From Microbacterium sp. (GTDB taxonomy: Bacteria > Actinomycetota > Actinomycetes > Actinomycetales > Microbacteriaceae): 64,000 bases of DNA. The stretch is taken from the NCBI RefSeq assembly GCF_026393345.1, contig NZ_JAPLAI010000056.1, positions 1-64,000 of the forward strand, in the 5' to 3' direction. How positions within the stretch are numbered: position 1 is the first letter of the stretch; each line of letters starts with the position of its first letter. This document shows positions 17,464-26,543 of the stretch, in pieces. The notes under the pieces were generated by a model. The model was given only the letters and a program-made list of their open reading frames with translations, was not told where the DNA came from and searched no databases. A program made the translations under genes and the position numbers.

Positions 17464-18399
17464 ATGCCCCCGATCCGTCGTCTCGTCGTCGTCCCCGCGC
17501 TCGCCGCTGCCCTGACCCTCGCCGGCTGCGCTGCGAGCCCCTCCGCATCCGACGACGGCACGTTCACGATCGTCACCTCCACCACGGTGTACGCGCAGAT
17601 CGCCGAGGAGATCGCGGGGGATGCGGCCACCGTCACCCCGATCGTCGACTCCGCGAGCCGGGATCCGCACGAGTACGAGGCCACCGCGACCGACCAGCTC
17701 ACCGTCGCTTCGGCCGACCTGATCGTCGTCAACGGCGGCGGCTACGACACGTTCGTGGACACCCTCGTCGACGCCACCGGCTCGACGGCGCCGGTCATCG
17801 TCGCGGTCGACTCCTCGCCGGCCTGGATCGAGGCCTCGGGCGGTGACCACGATGGCGCCGACGAGCACGACCACGCCATCAACGAACACGTCTGGTACGA
17901 CCCGGAGGCCATGCGTGCCCTCGCCGCGGCGATCGCCGACGAGCTCGGCACGCTGCTGCCCGCCGACGCCGACGCGTTCGACAGCAACCTCGCCGACTTC
18001 GCCGCCGGGCTGGACGAGCTCGACGCGGGGCTCGCCGACATCGCCGCGGCCCACACCGGCGCCGAGGTCTTCGCCACCGAGCCCGTCGCCGGCTACCTCC
18101 TCGCCGCCGCGGGCCTCGACGATGTCACGCCCGCAGACTTCAGCGAAGCCGTGGAGGAGGGCCAGGACGTCCCGCCCGCCACCCTCCTCGACGTGCTGTC
18201 CCTCCTCGGCGACGGCCGGCTGAGCGTCGTCGTCGCTAATGCGCAGACCGGCGGCGCGGAGACCACGGCCGTCATCGATGCGGCGACGGATGCGGGGATT
18301 TCGGTCCTGGAGTTCACGGAAACGCTCCCGGACGGTCAGACTTACCTGCAGTGGATGCAGCAGAACGTCACCGACCTCGCCGAGGCACTGACGCCGTGA
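17464..18399 (+). CDS. znuA: Zinc ABC transporter substrate-binding lipoprotein
   Basis: A 311-residue cluster A-I (TroA/ZnuA family) metal-binding protein. The signal peptide ends in a lipobox, LTLAGC, so it is anchored to the membrane. The mature protein has metal-ligand His residues in RDPHEYEAT and NEHVWYDPEA, and a short acidic-His loop (GGDHDGADEHDHAIN) typical of zinc rather than manganese proteins. The C-terminal Glu/Asp ligand region is near EFTETLPDG. It captures zinc outside and delivers it to ZnuB. The gene starts the operon, and its stop overlaps the GTG of znuC. Confidence 0.92.
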   Translation: MPPIRRLVVVPALAAALTLAGCAASPSASDDGTFTIVTSTTVYAQIAEEIAGDAATVTPIVDSASRDPHEYEATATDQLTVASADLIVVNGGGYDTFVDTLVDATGSTAPVIVAVDSSPAWIEASGGDHDGADEHDHAINEHVWYDPEAMRALAAAIADELGTLLPADADAFDSNLADFAAGLDELDAGLADIAAAHTGAEVFATEPVAGYLLAAAGLDDVTPADFSEAVEEGQDVPPATLLDVLSLLGDGRLSVVVANAQTGGAETTAVIDAATDAGISVLEFTETLPDGQTYLQWMQQNVTDLAEALTP

Positions 18400-19223
18400 C
18401 CGCCGGCGACAGTCCCTTGCGCATCACGTCCGCCGCGCTCAAACGCGACGGACGTGAGCTGTGGAGCGGCCTCGACCTGGACGTGAAACCGGGCGAGATG
18501 ATCGCGGTGCTCGGCCCGAGCGGGGCCGGCAAGACCACCCTGCTGCGCGCCATCCTGGGCCTCGACCGGCTCAGCTCCGGTCGCATCGAAGCGCTCGGCC
18601 AGCCCGTCCGCCGGGCCGGAAATCGTCGCATCGGCTACATCCCGCAGCAGCGACCGCTGCCCCGGCACACGTCGCTGCGCGGCCGCGATCTCGTCTCGCT
18701 GGGTGTCGAGGGGCACCGGTTCGGTCTGCCCTTCCCCCGCCGTGGCGACCGCGAACGCGTGGACGCGCTCATCGACGCCGTCGGCGCCGGCTCCTTCGCC
18801 GACCGCCCGGTCGGGGTGCTCTCCGGCGGCGAGCAGCAGCGGCTGCGGGTCGGGCAGGCACTCGCCGACGACCCCGGGCTGCTGCTGTGCGACGAGCCGC
18901 TGACGAGCCTCGACCTCGCCAACCAGCAGGCCGTCGTCTCCCTCATCGACCGCCACCGGCGCGAACGGGGCGCCGGGGTACTGCTGGTCACGCACGACAT
19001 CAATCCGGTGCTCGGCAAGGTGGACCGCATCCTCTACCTGGCCGGCGGCCGGTTCACGCTCGGCACCCCGGACGAGGTGCTCACCTCTCGCACCCTCACC
19101 GAGCTGTACGGCGCTCCCGTCTTCGTCCTGCGTGCGGGCGACCGGCTCGTTGTCGTCGGGGCGCCGGATGCGGCCGAAACCCACCATCACCACGCGCACG
19201 AGCATCCGGAGGCCGGGCTGTGA
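18396..19223 (+). CDS. znuC: Zinc ABC transporter ATP-binding protein
   Basis: A 275-residue ABC ATPase. Walker A is GPSGAGKTT, the ABC signature is LSGGEQQRL, Walker B is GLLLCDEPLTSLD and the switch His is in LLVTHDI. The C-terminus ends in a His-rich tail (HHHHAHEH), which may sense or buffer zinc. The GTG start overlaps the znuA stop, and the stop overlaps the znuB GTG. It energises zinc uptake. Confidence 0.92.
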   Translation: MTAGDSPLRITSAALKRDGRELWSGLDLDVKPGEMIAVLGPSGAGKTTLLRAILGLDRLSSGRIEALGQPVRRAGNRRIGYIPQQRPLPRHTSLRGRDLVSLGVEGHRFGLPFPRRGDRERVDALIDAVGAGSFADRPVGVLSGGEQQRLRVGQALADDPGLLLCDEPLTSLDLANQQAVVSLIDRHRRERGAGVLLVTHDINPVLGKVDRILYLAGGRFTLGTPDEVLTSRTLTELYGAPVFVLRAGDRLVVVGAPDAAETHHHHAHEHPEAGL

Positions 19224-20080
19224 ACTGGTCCGACGTCGGGGACGCCCTGTTCGGCGGGGTGGCGCAGTACGGCGCGATCCTCGCCCTGGTCCAGAACTCG
19301 GTGTGGGCGGGTGCGGTGCTCGGCATCGTCGGCGGACTCATCGGCGTCTTCGTCATCCAGCGCGACATGTCCTTCGCGGTGCACGGCATCAGCGAGCTGT
19401 CCTTCGCCGGGGCGGCGGCGGCGCTCCTCCTCGGCGTCGACGTCGTCACCGGCTCACTGATCGGCTCGCTCCTCGCCGCCGTCCTCATCGGCTGGCTCGG
19501 CGCCCGCGCCCGCGACCGGAACTCCATCATCGGGGTGCTCATGCCGTTCGGCCTCGGCCTCGGCATCCTCTTCCTGTCGCTCTACAGCGGCCGGAGCGCC
19601 AACCGGTTCAGCCTGCTCACCGGCCAGATCGTGTCGGTGCAGAGCGGTCAGCTGGGCGTGCTGATCGTGCTGTCCGCCGTGGTCCTCGTGGGCCTGCTGC
19701 TCATCTGGCGCCCGCTGCGCTTCGACTCGCTCGACCCGCAGTCCGCCGCCGCGCGCGGGGTTCCGAGCCGGTGGGTATCGCTCGGGTTCATGCTGCTGCT
19801 CGGGCTCGTCGTCGCCGTCGCCGTGCACATCATCGGTGCACTGCTCGTGATGGCGCTGCTCGTCACCCCCGCGGCCGCCGCGATGCGCGTCGCCACCGGA
19901 CCGCTCGCGGTCCCCGTGCTCGCGGCCGTGTTCGGCGTCGTCTCCGCGGTGGGCGGGATCCTTCTCGCCGTCGCGGGCACGCTGCCCGTGAGCCCGTACA
20001 TCACCACGGTGTCGTTCGTGATCTACCTGGTGTGCCGCGCGATCGGCGCGCGCCGCGACCGGGTGGCGGTGACCGAGTGA
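19220..20080 (+). CDS. znuB: Zinc ABC transporter permease
   Basis: A 286-residue ABC-3 family permease with eight to nine membrane helices. Its beginning, VLGIVGGLIGVFVIQRDMSFAVHGISELSFAGAA, is typical for ZnuB/MntB proteins, and HIIGALLVMALLVTPAAAA is the conserved C-terminal core. The GTG start is fixed by overlap with znuC. It is followed 60 bases later by the zur gene, which has its own promoter. Confidence 0.92.
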   Translation: MNWSDVGDALFGGVAQYGAILALVQNSVWAGAVLGIVGGLIGVFVIQRDMSFAVHGISELSFAGAAAALLLGVDVVTGSLIGSLLAAVLIGWLGARARDRNSIIGVLMPFGLGLGILFLSLYSGRSANRFSLLTGQIVSVQSGQLGVLIVLSAVVLVGLLLIWRPLRFDSLDPQSAAARGVPSRWVSLGFMLLLGLVVAVAVHIIGALLVMALLVTPAAAAMRVATGPLAVPVLAAVFGVVSAVGGILLAVAGTLPVSPYITTVSFVIYLVCRAIGARRDRVAVTE

Positions 20081-20127
20081 TGCGCCAGGGCGACGCATTT
20101 CCCTGCCGCCGCTCAGAGGGTCGTCGG

Positions 20128-20133
20128 TAGACT
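20128..20133 (+). promoter_or_regulatory. -10-like TAGACT of zur, leaderless start
   Basis: TAGACT, seven bases, then ATG at 20141; allows zur expression apart from the Zur box of znuA. Confidence 0.45.
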
Positions 20134-20140
20134 CGGCGCC

Positions 20141-20554
20141 ATGGCTCAGCGCAACACCTGGCAGCGCGAGCGCGTCCGTGAAGAGCTGAACGACGCGCGT
20201 GGGTTCCTCAGCGCGCAAGAACTGCACGCCCGGCTCCGCGAGGCCGACACCGGCATCGGGCTTGCCACCGTGTACCGGGCGCTGGCGACTCTCGCCGCCG
20301 ACGGTGCCGCCGATTCACTGCAGAGCCCGGAGGGCGAGAGCCTCTACCGCGCGTGTGTCAGTACCGGTCACCACCACCACCTCATCTGCCGGTCCTGCGG
20401 CCTCGCCGTTGAGATCGAGGCGTCCGAGGTGGAGCAGTGGGCGCAGCGCACCGCGGCTCGGCACGGGTTCAGCCGGGCCGAGCATGTGGTGGACATCTTC
20501 GGCCTGTGCGCGGCGTGTGCCAAGGCTGCGGATGCCGAGCGTGTCGACGCGTAG
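20141..20554 (+). CDS. zur: Fur-family zinc-responsive repressor (Zur)
   Basis: A 137-residue Fur-family regulator. The N-terminal winged helix reads QRERVREELND...LATVYRALATLAADGAAD. The dimerisation domain has the metal site CVSTGHHHHLICRSCG, and the structural zinc is held by CxxC pairs: CRSC and CAAC near the C-terminus. The position at the end of znuABC identifies it as Zur rather than Fur. With zinc bound it should block the box at 17429-17445 and so repress its own neighbours. It overlaps the next gene by 23 bases. Confidence 0.92.
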   Translation: MAQRNTWQRERVREELNDARGFLSAQELHARLREADTGIGLATVYRALATLAADGAADSLQSPEGESLYRACVSTGHHHHLICRSCGLAVEIEASEVEQWAQRTAARHGFSRAEHVVDIFGLCAACAKAADAERVDA

Positions 20555-22283
20555 CCCGTTCGTCCCGAAGACCGCGAAGGTGCCCGTCCGCGGGGCGGGG
20601 GCCGTGGCCGGCCTGGGTGTGGGCGTGGCGGCGATCGCCGTGCTCGTCGTCATCGACGTGTTCGCGCCGCAGCTGCTGCCGGGGTCGGTCCCGTCGCGCC
20701 TGCAGGACGGCCTGACGCTCGCCCTCAGCGTTCTGATCGAATCGATGCCGTTCGTCGCCCTCGGGGTGGGGCTGTCGATCCTCGTGCAGGTCTGGGTGCC
20801 CGCAGGCGTCCTGGAGCGATGGATGCCGCGGCGCGCGTGGGCGCGGCGCGCGGTGCTGTCGCTCCTCGGCATGGTCATCCCGGTGTGCGAATGCGGGAAC
20901 GTGCCGTTCGCGCGCGGCCTGCTGCTGCGCGGCTTCACCGTGTCCGAGACGCTCACGTTCCTGATCGCCGCGCCGATCGTGAATCCGATCGTGATCATCA
21001 CGACGCATCAGGCGTTCGGGTTCTCCGACGGCGTGCTCGTCGCGCGACTCCTCGGCGGGTTCGCGGTCGCGAACCTCCTCGGCTGGCTGTACAGCCGGCA
21101 TCCGTCGCCCGACGCGCTGCTGACCGACCGCTTCCGCGCCACCTGCGAGATCGTCGGTGCCGAGACCGGCGGCCGTGGCCGGCGGAGCCTCGCGCAACTG
21201 GTCGTGGAATTCCGCGCGGTGATGCCGGCGCTCGTCATCGGATCGGCGCTCGCCGGCGCCGTGCAGGTGCTCGTCCCCCGCGACGCGCTGCTCGCGATCG
21301 GTTCGAACCCGCTGCTGTCGATCGTGGCGATGATGGCGCTGGCGATGGTCGTGTCGATCTGCTCGAACGTGGATGCGTTCTTCGCGCTGTCCTTCGCCGC
21401 CACCTTCACCCCCGGGTCGCTCGTGGCGTTCCTCGTCACCGGGCCGCTCGTCGACGTGAAGATGATCGCGCTGCTGCGGACCACCTTCACCACCCGCACC
21501 CTCGTCGGGATCGTCGCGGTCGTGCTGGTGTTCGCGTTCGCGCTGGGAACGGTGGTGAACCGGCTCGGCGTGGGGCTCGCCGCGAGCCTTTCCGTCGTGA
21601 CCCTGGGCCTTGCCGCCACCGGCCGGATCGGCCTGTACATCAACCCGGACTCCGCGTGGTTCGCGGTCGGTATGGCCGTGCTGACGCTCGTCGGTGCCGC
21701 GGCCAGCTTCGTCCTCCCGCTCGGCGCTGAGGACGACCACGGACATGACCATGACCGTGCCTCCTCGCGTGCGAGGGGAGCCGGGCTCGGGCGCGCAGCG
21801 ACGGTCGCGGGGGGTGTCCTCGCCACCGCCCTGGTCCTCGGGATGCTCGTCCTGCCGCCGGCATCCCTGTCGGCCGAGCTCGCGGCATCGCGCGACGCCG
21901 GCACCGCGCCGTTGTTCGCCGGGGCGGACACCGTCGCGCTGGCGACGCAGGGCGACACGTCCGCGTTCGGCGTGGGCGACTGGGCGAGCGTGTTCGCCAC
22001 CGCGACCGACCCGGGGTCGTTCGACGGCGAGGCGGTCACCCTCACCGGGTTCGTGGGGCCGGGCGACGCCGACGGGTTCGCCCTCACCCGCCTCGTCATC
22101 ACCCACTGCGTGATCGACGCACAGGCCGCCGCGGTGCCGGTCGCGGGCGCCGAGACCTCGTTCGCCGCGGGGCAATGGGTCACCGTGGCCGGGACCGTTC
22201 ACACCGCACCCGGTGGCGGACTCGAGATCCTCGCGTCGGAGATCACCCCGGTCGACGAACCGGCGGAGCCGTATGAGTACTGA
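20532..22283 (+). CDS. Permease (DUF318/YcgR-like) fused to a YcgQ-like (TIGR03943) domain
   Basis: A 583-residue membrane protein. Residues about 20-330 form an eight-helix permease of the UPF0718/DUF318 family with the conserved PVCECGNVPFARGL loop and CSNVDAFFALSF. A second set of helices and an extracellular domain (about 345-583) ends in a beta-rich region with TLTGFVGPGDADGFALTRLVITHC, characteristic of TIGR03943 (B. subtilis YcgQ). In Firmicutes these are two neighbouring genes; here they form one chain. The gene overlaps zur by 23 bases, so zinc control and a metal-related export or scavenging role are likely. The transported substrate is not known. Confidence 0.75.
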   Translation: MPSVSTRSPFVPKTAKVPVRGAGAVAGLGVGVAAIAVLVVIDVFAPQLLPGSVPSRLQDGLTLALSVLIESMPFVALGVGLSILVQVWVPAGVLERWMPRRAWARRAVLSLLGMVIPVCECGNVPFARGLLLRGFTVSETLTFLIAAPIVNPIVIITTHQAFGFSDGVLVARLLGGFAVANLLGWLYSRHPSPDALLTDRFRATCEIVGAETGGRGRRSLAQLVVEFRAVMPALVIGSALAGAVQVLVPRDALLAIGSNPLLSIVAMMALAMVVSICSNVDAFFALSFAATFTPGSLVAFLVTGPLVDVKMIALLRTTFTTRTLVGIVAVVLVFAFALGTVVNRLGVGLAASLSVVTLGLAATGRIGLYINPDSAWFAVGMAVLTLVGAAASFVLPLGAEDDHGHDHDRASSRARGAGLGRAATVAGGVLATALVLGMLVLPPASLSAELAASRDAGTAPLFAGADTVALATQGDTSAFGVGDWASVFATATDPGSFDGEAVTLTGFVGPGDADGFALTRLVITHCVIDAQAAAVPVAGAETSFAAGQWVTVAGTVHTAPGGGLEILASEITPVDEPAEPYEY

Positions 22284-23679
22284 CCGTCCGTCGCGCCGTT
22301 CCCACCGCGACAGCCGGCGTCGCCGCGGCTACCTGGGCGCGTTCGCCCTGGTCCTCGGCGGTCTCGTCGTCGTCGGCGCGGGCGCGGGGGCCGCGGTCGC
22401 GCTGCAGGGCCCCCGCGTCACGGCGGAGCAGTTCGATCCGCAGGCGGCTATCACCGCATCCGGGTCCCGCCTGATCCTGACCACGAGCCAGGCGCTCGCC
22501 GACATCGATCCGTCGCAGGTCACCGTCAGCCCCGATATCGAGACCACCGTCGCGACGTCCGGCCGGGCGATCGGCCTCCGGTTCGCTCTGCCGCTCTACG
22601 ACGACACCACCTACACCGTCACGATCACGGGGGTCACCGGTGTCGGCGGCGGACCCGCCGCGACCATCACGCGCACATTCCACACGCCCACGCTCGAGGT
22701 GTTCATGCTGAGCCGCGGGGACGACGAGGACACCATCTACCGCACGGGACTCACCGGCACCGAGGCGGAGCCGGTGTTCACCCACACGCACATCGAGGAC
22801 TTCCGCGCGACCGCCTCCGCGCTGGTCGTCTCGGTCCGCACGGACGACGACCTCCCCGCGCTCATCGTCACCGATCTCGCCGGCGAGGATGCGCGGGACC
22901 TCCCGCTCCCGGGCGACGGCACCGGGACGGTCGCCGAGCTGCAGAGCGCGGACCGCGGCGACGTCATCGGCTACACCTACACCGACGCGGACATGTCGGC
23001 CGACGGGGCCCAGGCCAGCGTCCTGTACACCGCCTCGGTGAAGCGGGCGGATGCGGACGCCGCGCCGACGCCGATCCGAGTGGGGGAGGATGCGGTCAGC
23101 GCCGCGTCTTGGCGATTCGTGCCCGACACCGACCGCATCCTGGTGCTGAGCTTCGAAGGGCGACTACTGCTCGCCCCGCCGGACGGCAGCGATGTCGTCG
23201 ACCTCGGCGACGCGGCCGGCATCCAGGGCATCGCGCGCGGGTCCGCTACGGCGGTCATCCAGCGCGTCGACGGCCTCTATGAGGTGGATCTGTCGGACGG
23301 CACCGCAGAGCCGCTCGTCACGGCCGACGGGATCGACGGCTACCTCGGTCGCGTCGCGCCGCTCCCGGGTGGCACCACGCTGCAGCAGTTCACCTCGAAC
23401 GACCAGACCGCGGTCTACCGGGTCGATGCCGACGGCGCCGCCCGCGCCGTCTTCCAGGCGGCGGGCACGGACGCCCTGCTGCAGACCTGCGTGTCGCCGT
23501 CGGGGCGCTACGGCGCGTTCCTCGTGCAGCCGGATGCGGCCGATAACCCGTACCGCACCGGATACGACCTGCCGGTGCCGGCATCCGTCGACACGCACGT
23601 GATCGACCTCGACGACGGCTCGACGGTGTCGGTGCTCGCAGCCTTCGCCATCTCGTGGTGTCAGGGGCCGGTGTCGTGA
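22273..23679 (+). CDS. Membrane-anchored beta-propeller-like exported protein
   Basis: A 468-residue protein with an Arg-rich N-terminus, one membrane anchor at about residues 18-40 and a long extracellular part. Residues 45-145 look like a bacterial Ig-like domain (SRLILTTSQALADIDPSQVTVSP...), followed by strand repeats with Asp-rich turns such as GLYEVDLSDGTAEPLV and QTAVYRVDADGAARAVF that suggest a six- or seven-bladed propeller. The ATG overlaps the end of the permease by 11 bases, which ties it to the zinc operon, though no metal motif is visible. Function unknown. Confidence 0.65.
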   Translation: MSTDRPSRRSHRDSRRRRGYLGAFALVLGGLVVVGAGAGAAVALQGPRVTAEQFDPQAAITASGSRLILTTSQALADIDPSQVTVSPDIETTVATSGRAIGLRFALPLYDDTTYTVTITGVTGVGGGPAATITRTFHTPTLEVFMLSRGDDEDTIYRTGLTGTEAEPVFTHTHIEDFRATASALVVSVRTDDDLPALIVTDLAGEDARDLPLPGDGTGTVAELQSADRGDVIGYTYTDADMSADGAQASVLYTASVKRADADAAPTPIRVGEDAVSAASWRFVPDTDRILVLSFEGRLLLAPPDGSDVVDLGDAAGIQGIARGSATAVIQRVDGLYEVDLSDGTAEPLVTADGIDGYLGRVAPLPGGTTLQQFTSNDQTAVYRVDADGAARAVFQAAGTDALLQTCVSPSGRYGAFLVQPDAADNPYRTGYDLPVPASVDTHVIDLDDGSTVSVLAAFAISWCQGPVS

Positions 23680-24347
23680 CGGCGCTCCGACCCGCGACCC
23701 GCGACGCGCTGAGCGACCTGCCGCTGCACGTCGCGCCGCGACTGTTGGGCGGGCATCTGGTCACGGTCGTCGACGGCGACGAGGTCGCGCTGCGGATCAC
23801 CGAGGTCGAGGCCTATCACGGGCAGGGGACTGGGGATATCCCCGACCCCGGCTCGCACGCCCGGATGGGACCCACCGCCCGGAACGCCACGATGTGGGGG
23901 GAGTCCGGGCACCTGTACGTCTACCTGAGCCACGGCATCCACTCCTGCGTAAACGTGGTCAGCGGGCCCGTCGGCGTCGCGGGTGGGATTCTGCTGCGCG
24001 GCGGTGAGGTGATCGAGGGGCAGGAGGCGGCGACCCGCCGCCGCCTCGCCCGCCGGGGTGTCGTCCGCGCGCCGCGAGACCTCGCCCGCGGGCCCGGGCG
24101 ACTCGGCGACGCCGTGGGCCTCCGGCATCCCGTGCACGACGGCATCGACGCGGTCACGGGCGCCGAGCAGGCCGGAGCGGTGGCGCGGCTGCTGCTGCCG
24201 GTCGCCCCCCTCGCGGCCTACGCGAGCGGACCGCGCGTCGGCGTCGCGGGAGTTGCGGGCACCTCGGCGTTCCCGTGGCGGTTCTGGATCCCGGGTGACC
24301 CGACCGTGTCGCCGTTTCGTCCCGGCCGCGGAGCCGTCGAGGCCTGA
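23676..24347 (+). CDS. mpg: DNA-3-methyladenine glycosylase (AAG/MPG family)
   Basis: A 223-residue base-excision-repair glycosylase. EVEAYHGQGTGDIPDPGSHA contains the catalytic Glu region, MGPTARNATMWGESGHLYVYLSHGIHSCVNVV is the family core, and the RDLARGPGRLGDAVGL segment closes the fold. It removes alkylated purines such as 3-methyladenine. The GTG at 23676 overlaps the stop of the preceding gene (GTGA), which decides the start over the longer frame at 23655. It ends 15 bases before a family B repeat, which separates it from the convergent TetR gene. Confidence 0.92.
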   Translation: MTALRPATRDALSDLPLHVAPRLLGGHLVTVVDGDEVALRITEVEAYHGQGTGDIPDPGSHARMGPTARNATMWGESGHLYVYLSHGIHSCVNVVSGPVGVAGGILLRGGEVIEGQEAATRRRLARRGVVRAPRDLARGPGRLGDAVGLRHPVHDGIDAVTGAEQAGAVARLLLPVAPLAAYASGPRVGVAGVAGTSAFPWRFWIPGDPTVSPFRPGRGAVEA

Positions 24348-24361
24348 GCCCGCAGGCCCCC

Positions 24362-24433
24362 GCCGAGACCACATCCGATCGCCGAGACCACATCCGATCG
24401 AATGTGGTCTCGCGGAACGGATGTGGTCTCGGC
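24362..24433. repeat. Family B intergenic palindrome, copy 1
   Basis: Two exact tandem copies of GCCGAGACCACATCCGATC (24362-24380 and 24381-24399) are followed by two inverted arms, AATGTGGTCTCGC and CGGATGTGGTCTCGGC. The unit can fold into one long or two nested hairpins. It lies between convergent genes and may end transcription from both, but has no T tract. A second copy is at 32934. Confidence 0.75.
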
Positions 24434-24449
24434 GATAGACGGGGTGCCG

Positions 24450-25073
24450 TCAGTCCTGCATCACCAGACGCTCCACGGCAGTGGTGACCCACGCACGGTA
24501 AGCGGCCTCCGACCAGCCGGACTCGATCACGAGCTGTGTGTGACCTTCGGGGGAGATGAGGAACGAGAAGGCGCTCGCCAGCTCGTCGTCCGGACGGGTG
24601 CTGTGGCACACGCCCTTCTCGCGCAGCATCGCGATGCCCGCGAGCATGTCCTGGCGCCGGCTCACCTGCAGCAGCTCCAGCCGCTTCGCCACCTCCGCAT
24701 CACCCGATGCCGCATCCAGCACGCGGGGCCAGAGCCGGGCCACCCGGGCGTTGGCGGACGCGATGAAATCGACGAGGTACGGCAGGAACTCCGGCCCGGG
24801 CATGGCGGCGGCCTGCTCGCCGAACTCCCGGGCGTGCAGCGGCCCCTCGCCCTCGGCGCCGGAGAACGCGTGATCGAACGCGGCGAGCAGCAGCGCCGCC
24901 TTCGGCCCGTGCTGCTTGACCGTCTCCAGCGACACCCCCGCCGCGGTCGCGATGCGGGCCAGCGACGCGCCGGAGTATCCCTGCTCGCCGAAGACGAGGA
25001 CGGCGGCGTCCAGGATGCGGCGGCGGGTGTCGGCGGCTTGCGCTTCGCGCAACGGAGAAACGTAGGGAGACAC
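24450..25073 (-). CDS. TetR-family transcriptional regulator
   Basis: A 207-residue regulator. The N-terminal helix-turn-helix is clear: ADTRRRILDAAVLVFGEQGYSGASLARIATAAGVSLETVKQHGPKAALL, where the usual YxHF is replaced by VKQHGPKAAL. The C-terminal ligand domain has no diagnostic motif. It is transcribed divergently from the glycosyltransferase gene, with a 70-base AT-richer gap that must hold both promoters and its operator. It probably represses the glycosyltransferase and flavin-oxidase genes in response to an unknown small molecule. Confidence 0.88.
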   Translation of the reverse strand: MSPYVSPLREAQAADTRRRILDAAVLVFGEQGYSGASLARIATAAGVSLETVKQHGPKAALLLAAFDHAFSGAEGEGPLHAREFGEQAAAMPGPEFLPYLVDFIASANARVARLWPRVLDAASGDAEVAKRLELLQVSRRQDMLAGIAMLREKGVCHSTRPDDELASAFSFLISPEGHTQLVIESGWSEAAYRAWVTTAVERLVMQD

Positions 25074-25143
25074 TTATTGACTTTCCTCTAGGGGTAGTGA
25101 ATACTTCAGGAGTTCTTTCAACATCCTAACAGTCAGGCCTCCG

Positions 25144-26442
25144 ATGCTTTCCGTCCTCATCTGCACCACCCCGGTTCACGGTCATGTCGCGCCCACGCTC
25201 GCCGTCGCCCGGAACCTCGCCGCGGCCGGCCACGACGTCCGGGTGCTCACCGGTGCGCGGTATCGCGACGCCGTCGAAAACGCTGGCGCCCGCTGGATCC
25301 CGCTCCCCGCGGAGGCCGACTACGACGACCGCGCCATGGATGCGGCCTTCCCCGGCCGCGTCGGGCTGACCGGGGTTGCCGCCGCCCGCTGGGATCTGCA
25401 GCACATCTTCCTCGAGCCGGCCCCGGCGCAGCTCCGCGCGGTCGATGAACAGCTGCGCGCCCAGCACACCGACGTCGTGCTCGCCGAGAGCATGTTCCTC
25501 GGCGGGATGCTGCTGCTGTGCCGACCCGCCGGCGAACGGCCGCCGGTGGTGAACCTCGGCATCGTGCCGTTGGGCCTGCGTAGCCGGGACACCGCGCCCT
25601 TCGCGCTGGGGATTCCGCCACTGCCCGGACCCGTCGGCCGCGCCCGCAATGCCTTCCTGTCGTGGACAACCGAGCGGTTCGTGTTCAGCGAGCTGCAGCG
25701 CACGGGCGAGCGGATGGTGCGGGAGATCGTGGGCTCCGAGCTGCGGGAGGCCGTGATGAACTATCCCGCACTGGCCGACGCCGTGGTGCAGTTCAGTGTT
25801 CCCGAGTTCGAGTACCCCCGCAGCGATCTGAGGACGCCGGTGCACTTCGTGGGGCCGGTCTCACTCGCCGATGCCTCCACGACGGCCCTGCCCGAGTGGT
25901 GGGACGAGATCGAGCAGGAGACCCGCCCGATCGTCCACGTCACCCAGGGCACCGTCGCGAACGCGCACCTCGAGGATCTCGTCCTCCCGACGCTCGAGGC
26001 GCTCGCCGACCGAGACGTGCTCGTCGTGGCCACCGCCGGCGGCCGCGACCTTCCCGCTGGCTCGCTGCCGGCGAACGCGCGGATCGCGAGCTTCCTGCCG
26101 TACGACCGGCTCTTCCCGCGGCTCAGCGCGCTCGTCACCAACGGCGGGTACGGCGGCGTCCACTACGCCCTCGCTCACGGCGTGCCCATCCTCGCCACCG
26201 GCAACACCGAGGACAAGGCGGAGGTCGCCGCCCGGGTGGCCTGGAGCGGTGCCGGGCTGCGCCTGCAGCCGCGCCGCGGGCGCCTCGCCCCCGCGCCGCT
26301 GCGCCGCGCCGTCGACCGCCTCTTGGCCGAGCCGTCGTTCGCACAGCACGCCCGGCGGATCGGCGACGCCATCGCCGCGGCGCCCGGCCCCGCCGGCGTC
26401 GACCGTGTGCTCCGCGACCTCGCCGGCTCCTCGGTCCGCTGA
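25144..26442 (+). CDS. UGT-type (GT1) glycosyltransferase
   Basis: A 432-residue GT-B fold enzyme. The N-terminal domain starts with LICTTPVHGHVAPTLAVARNLAAAGHDVRVLTG, typical for macrolide/flavonoid-type UGTs. The C-terminal nucleotide-sugar site reads LVTNGGYGGVHYALAHGVPILATGNTEDKAEVAARV, matching the PSPG-like consensus with the His/Gly-rich turn. It would transfer a sugar to a small hydrophobic acceptor, for example an antibiotic or plant phenolic, to detoxify or modify it. Neighbours (divergent TetR, downstream flavin oxidase) support a small-molecule response role. The acceptor is unknown. Confidence 0.85.
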   Translation: MLSVLICTTPVHGHVAPTLAVARNLAAAGHDVRVLTGARYRDAVENAGARWIPLPAEADYDDRAMDAAFPGRVGLTGVAAARWDLQHIFLEPAPAQLRAVDEQLRAQHTDVVLAESMFLGGMLLLCRPAGERPPVVNLGIVPLGLRSRDTAPFALGIPPLPGPVGRARNAFLSWTTERFVFSELQRTGERMVREIVGSELREAVMNYPALADAVVQFSVPEFEYPRSDLRTPVHFVGPVSLADASTTALPEWWDEIEQETRPIVHVTQGTVANAHLEDLVLPTLEALADRDVLVVATAGGRDLPAGSLPANARIASFLPYDRLFPRLSALVTNGGYGGVHYALAHGVPILATGNTEDKAEVAARVAWSGAGLRLQPRRGRLAPAPLRRAVDRLLAEPSFAQHARRIGDAIAAAPGPAGVDRVLRDLAGSSVR

Positions 26443-26543
26443 CGCCGCAGGGTCTGGCGCGCGCCTTCGCTGCGGCACCCTCGACGCATCCGTCGTGTGC
26501 CCACCCCTCCCTCCCTTCCCCCCTCGCCCAGAAAGAACTCGTG

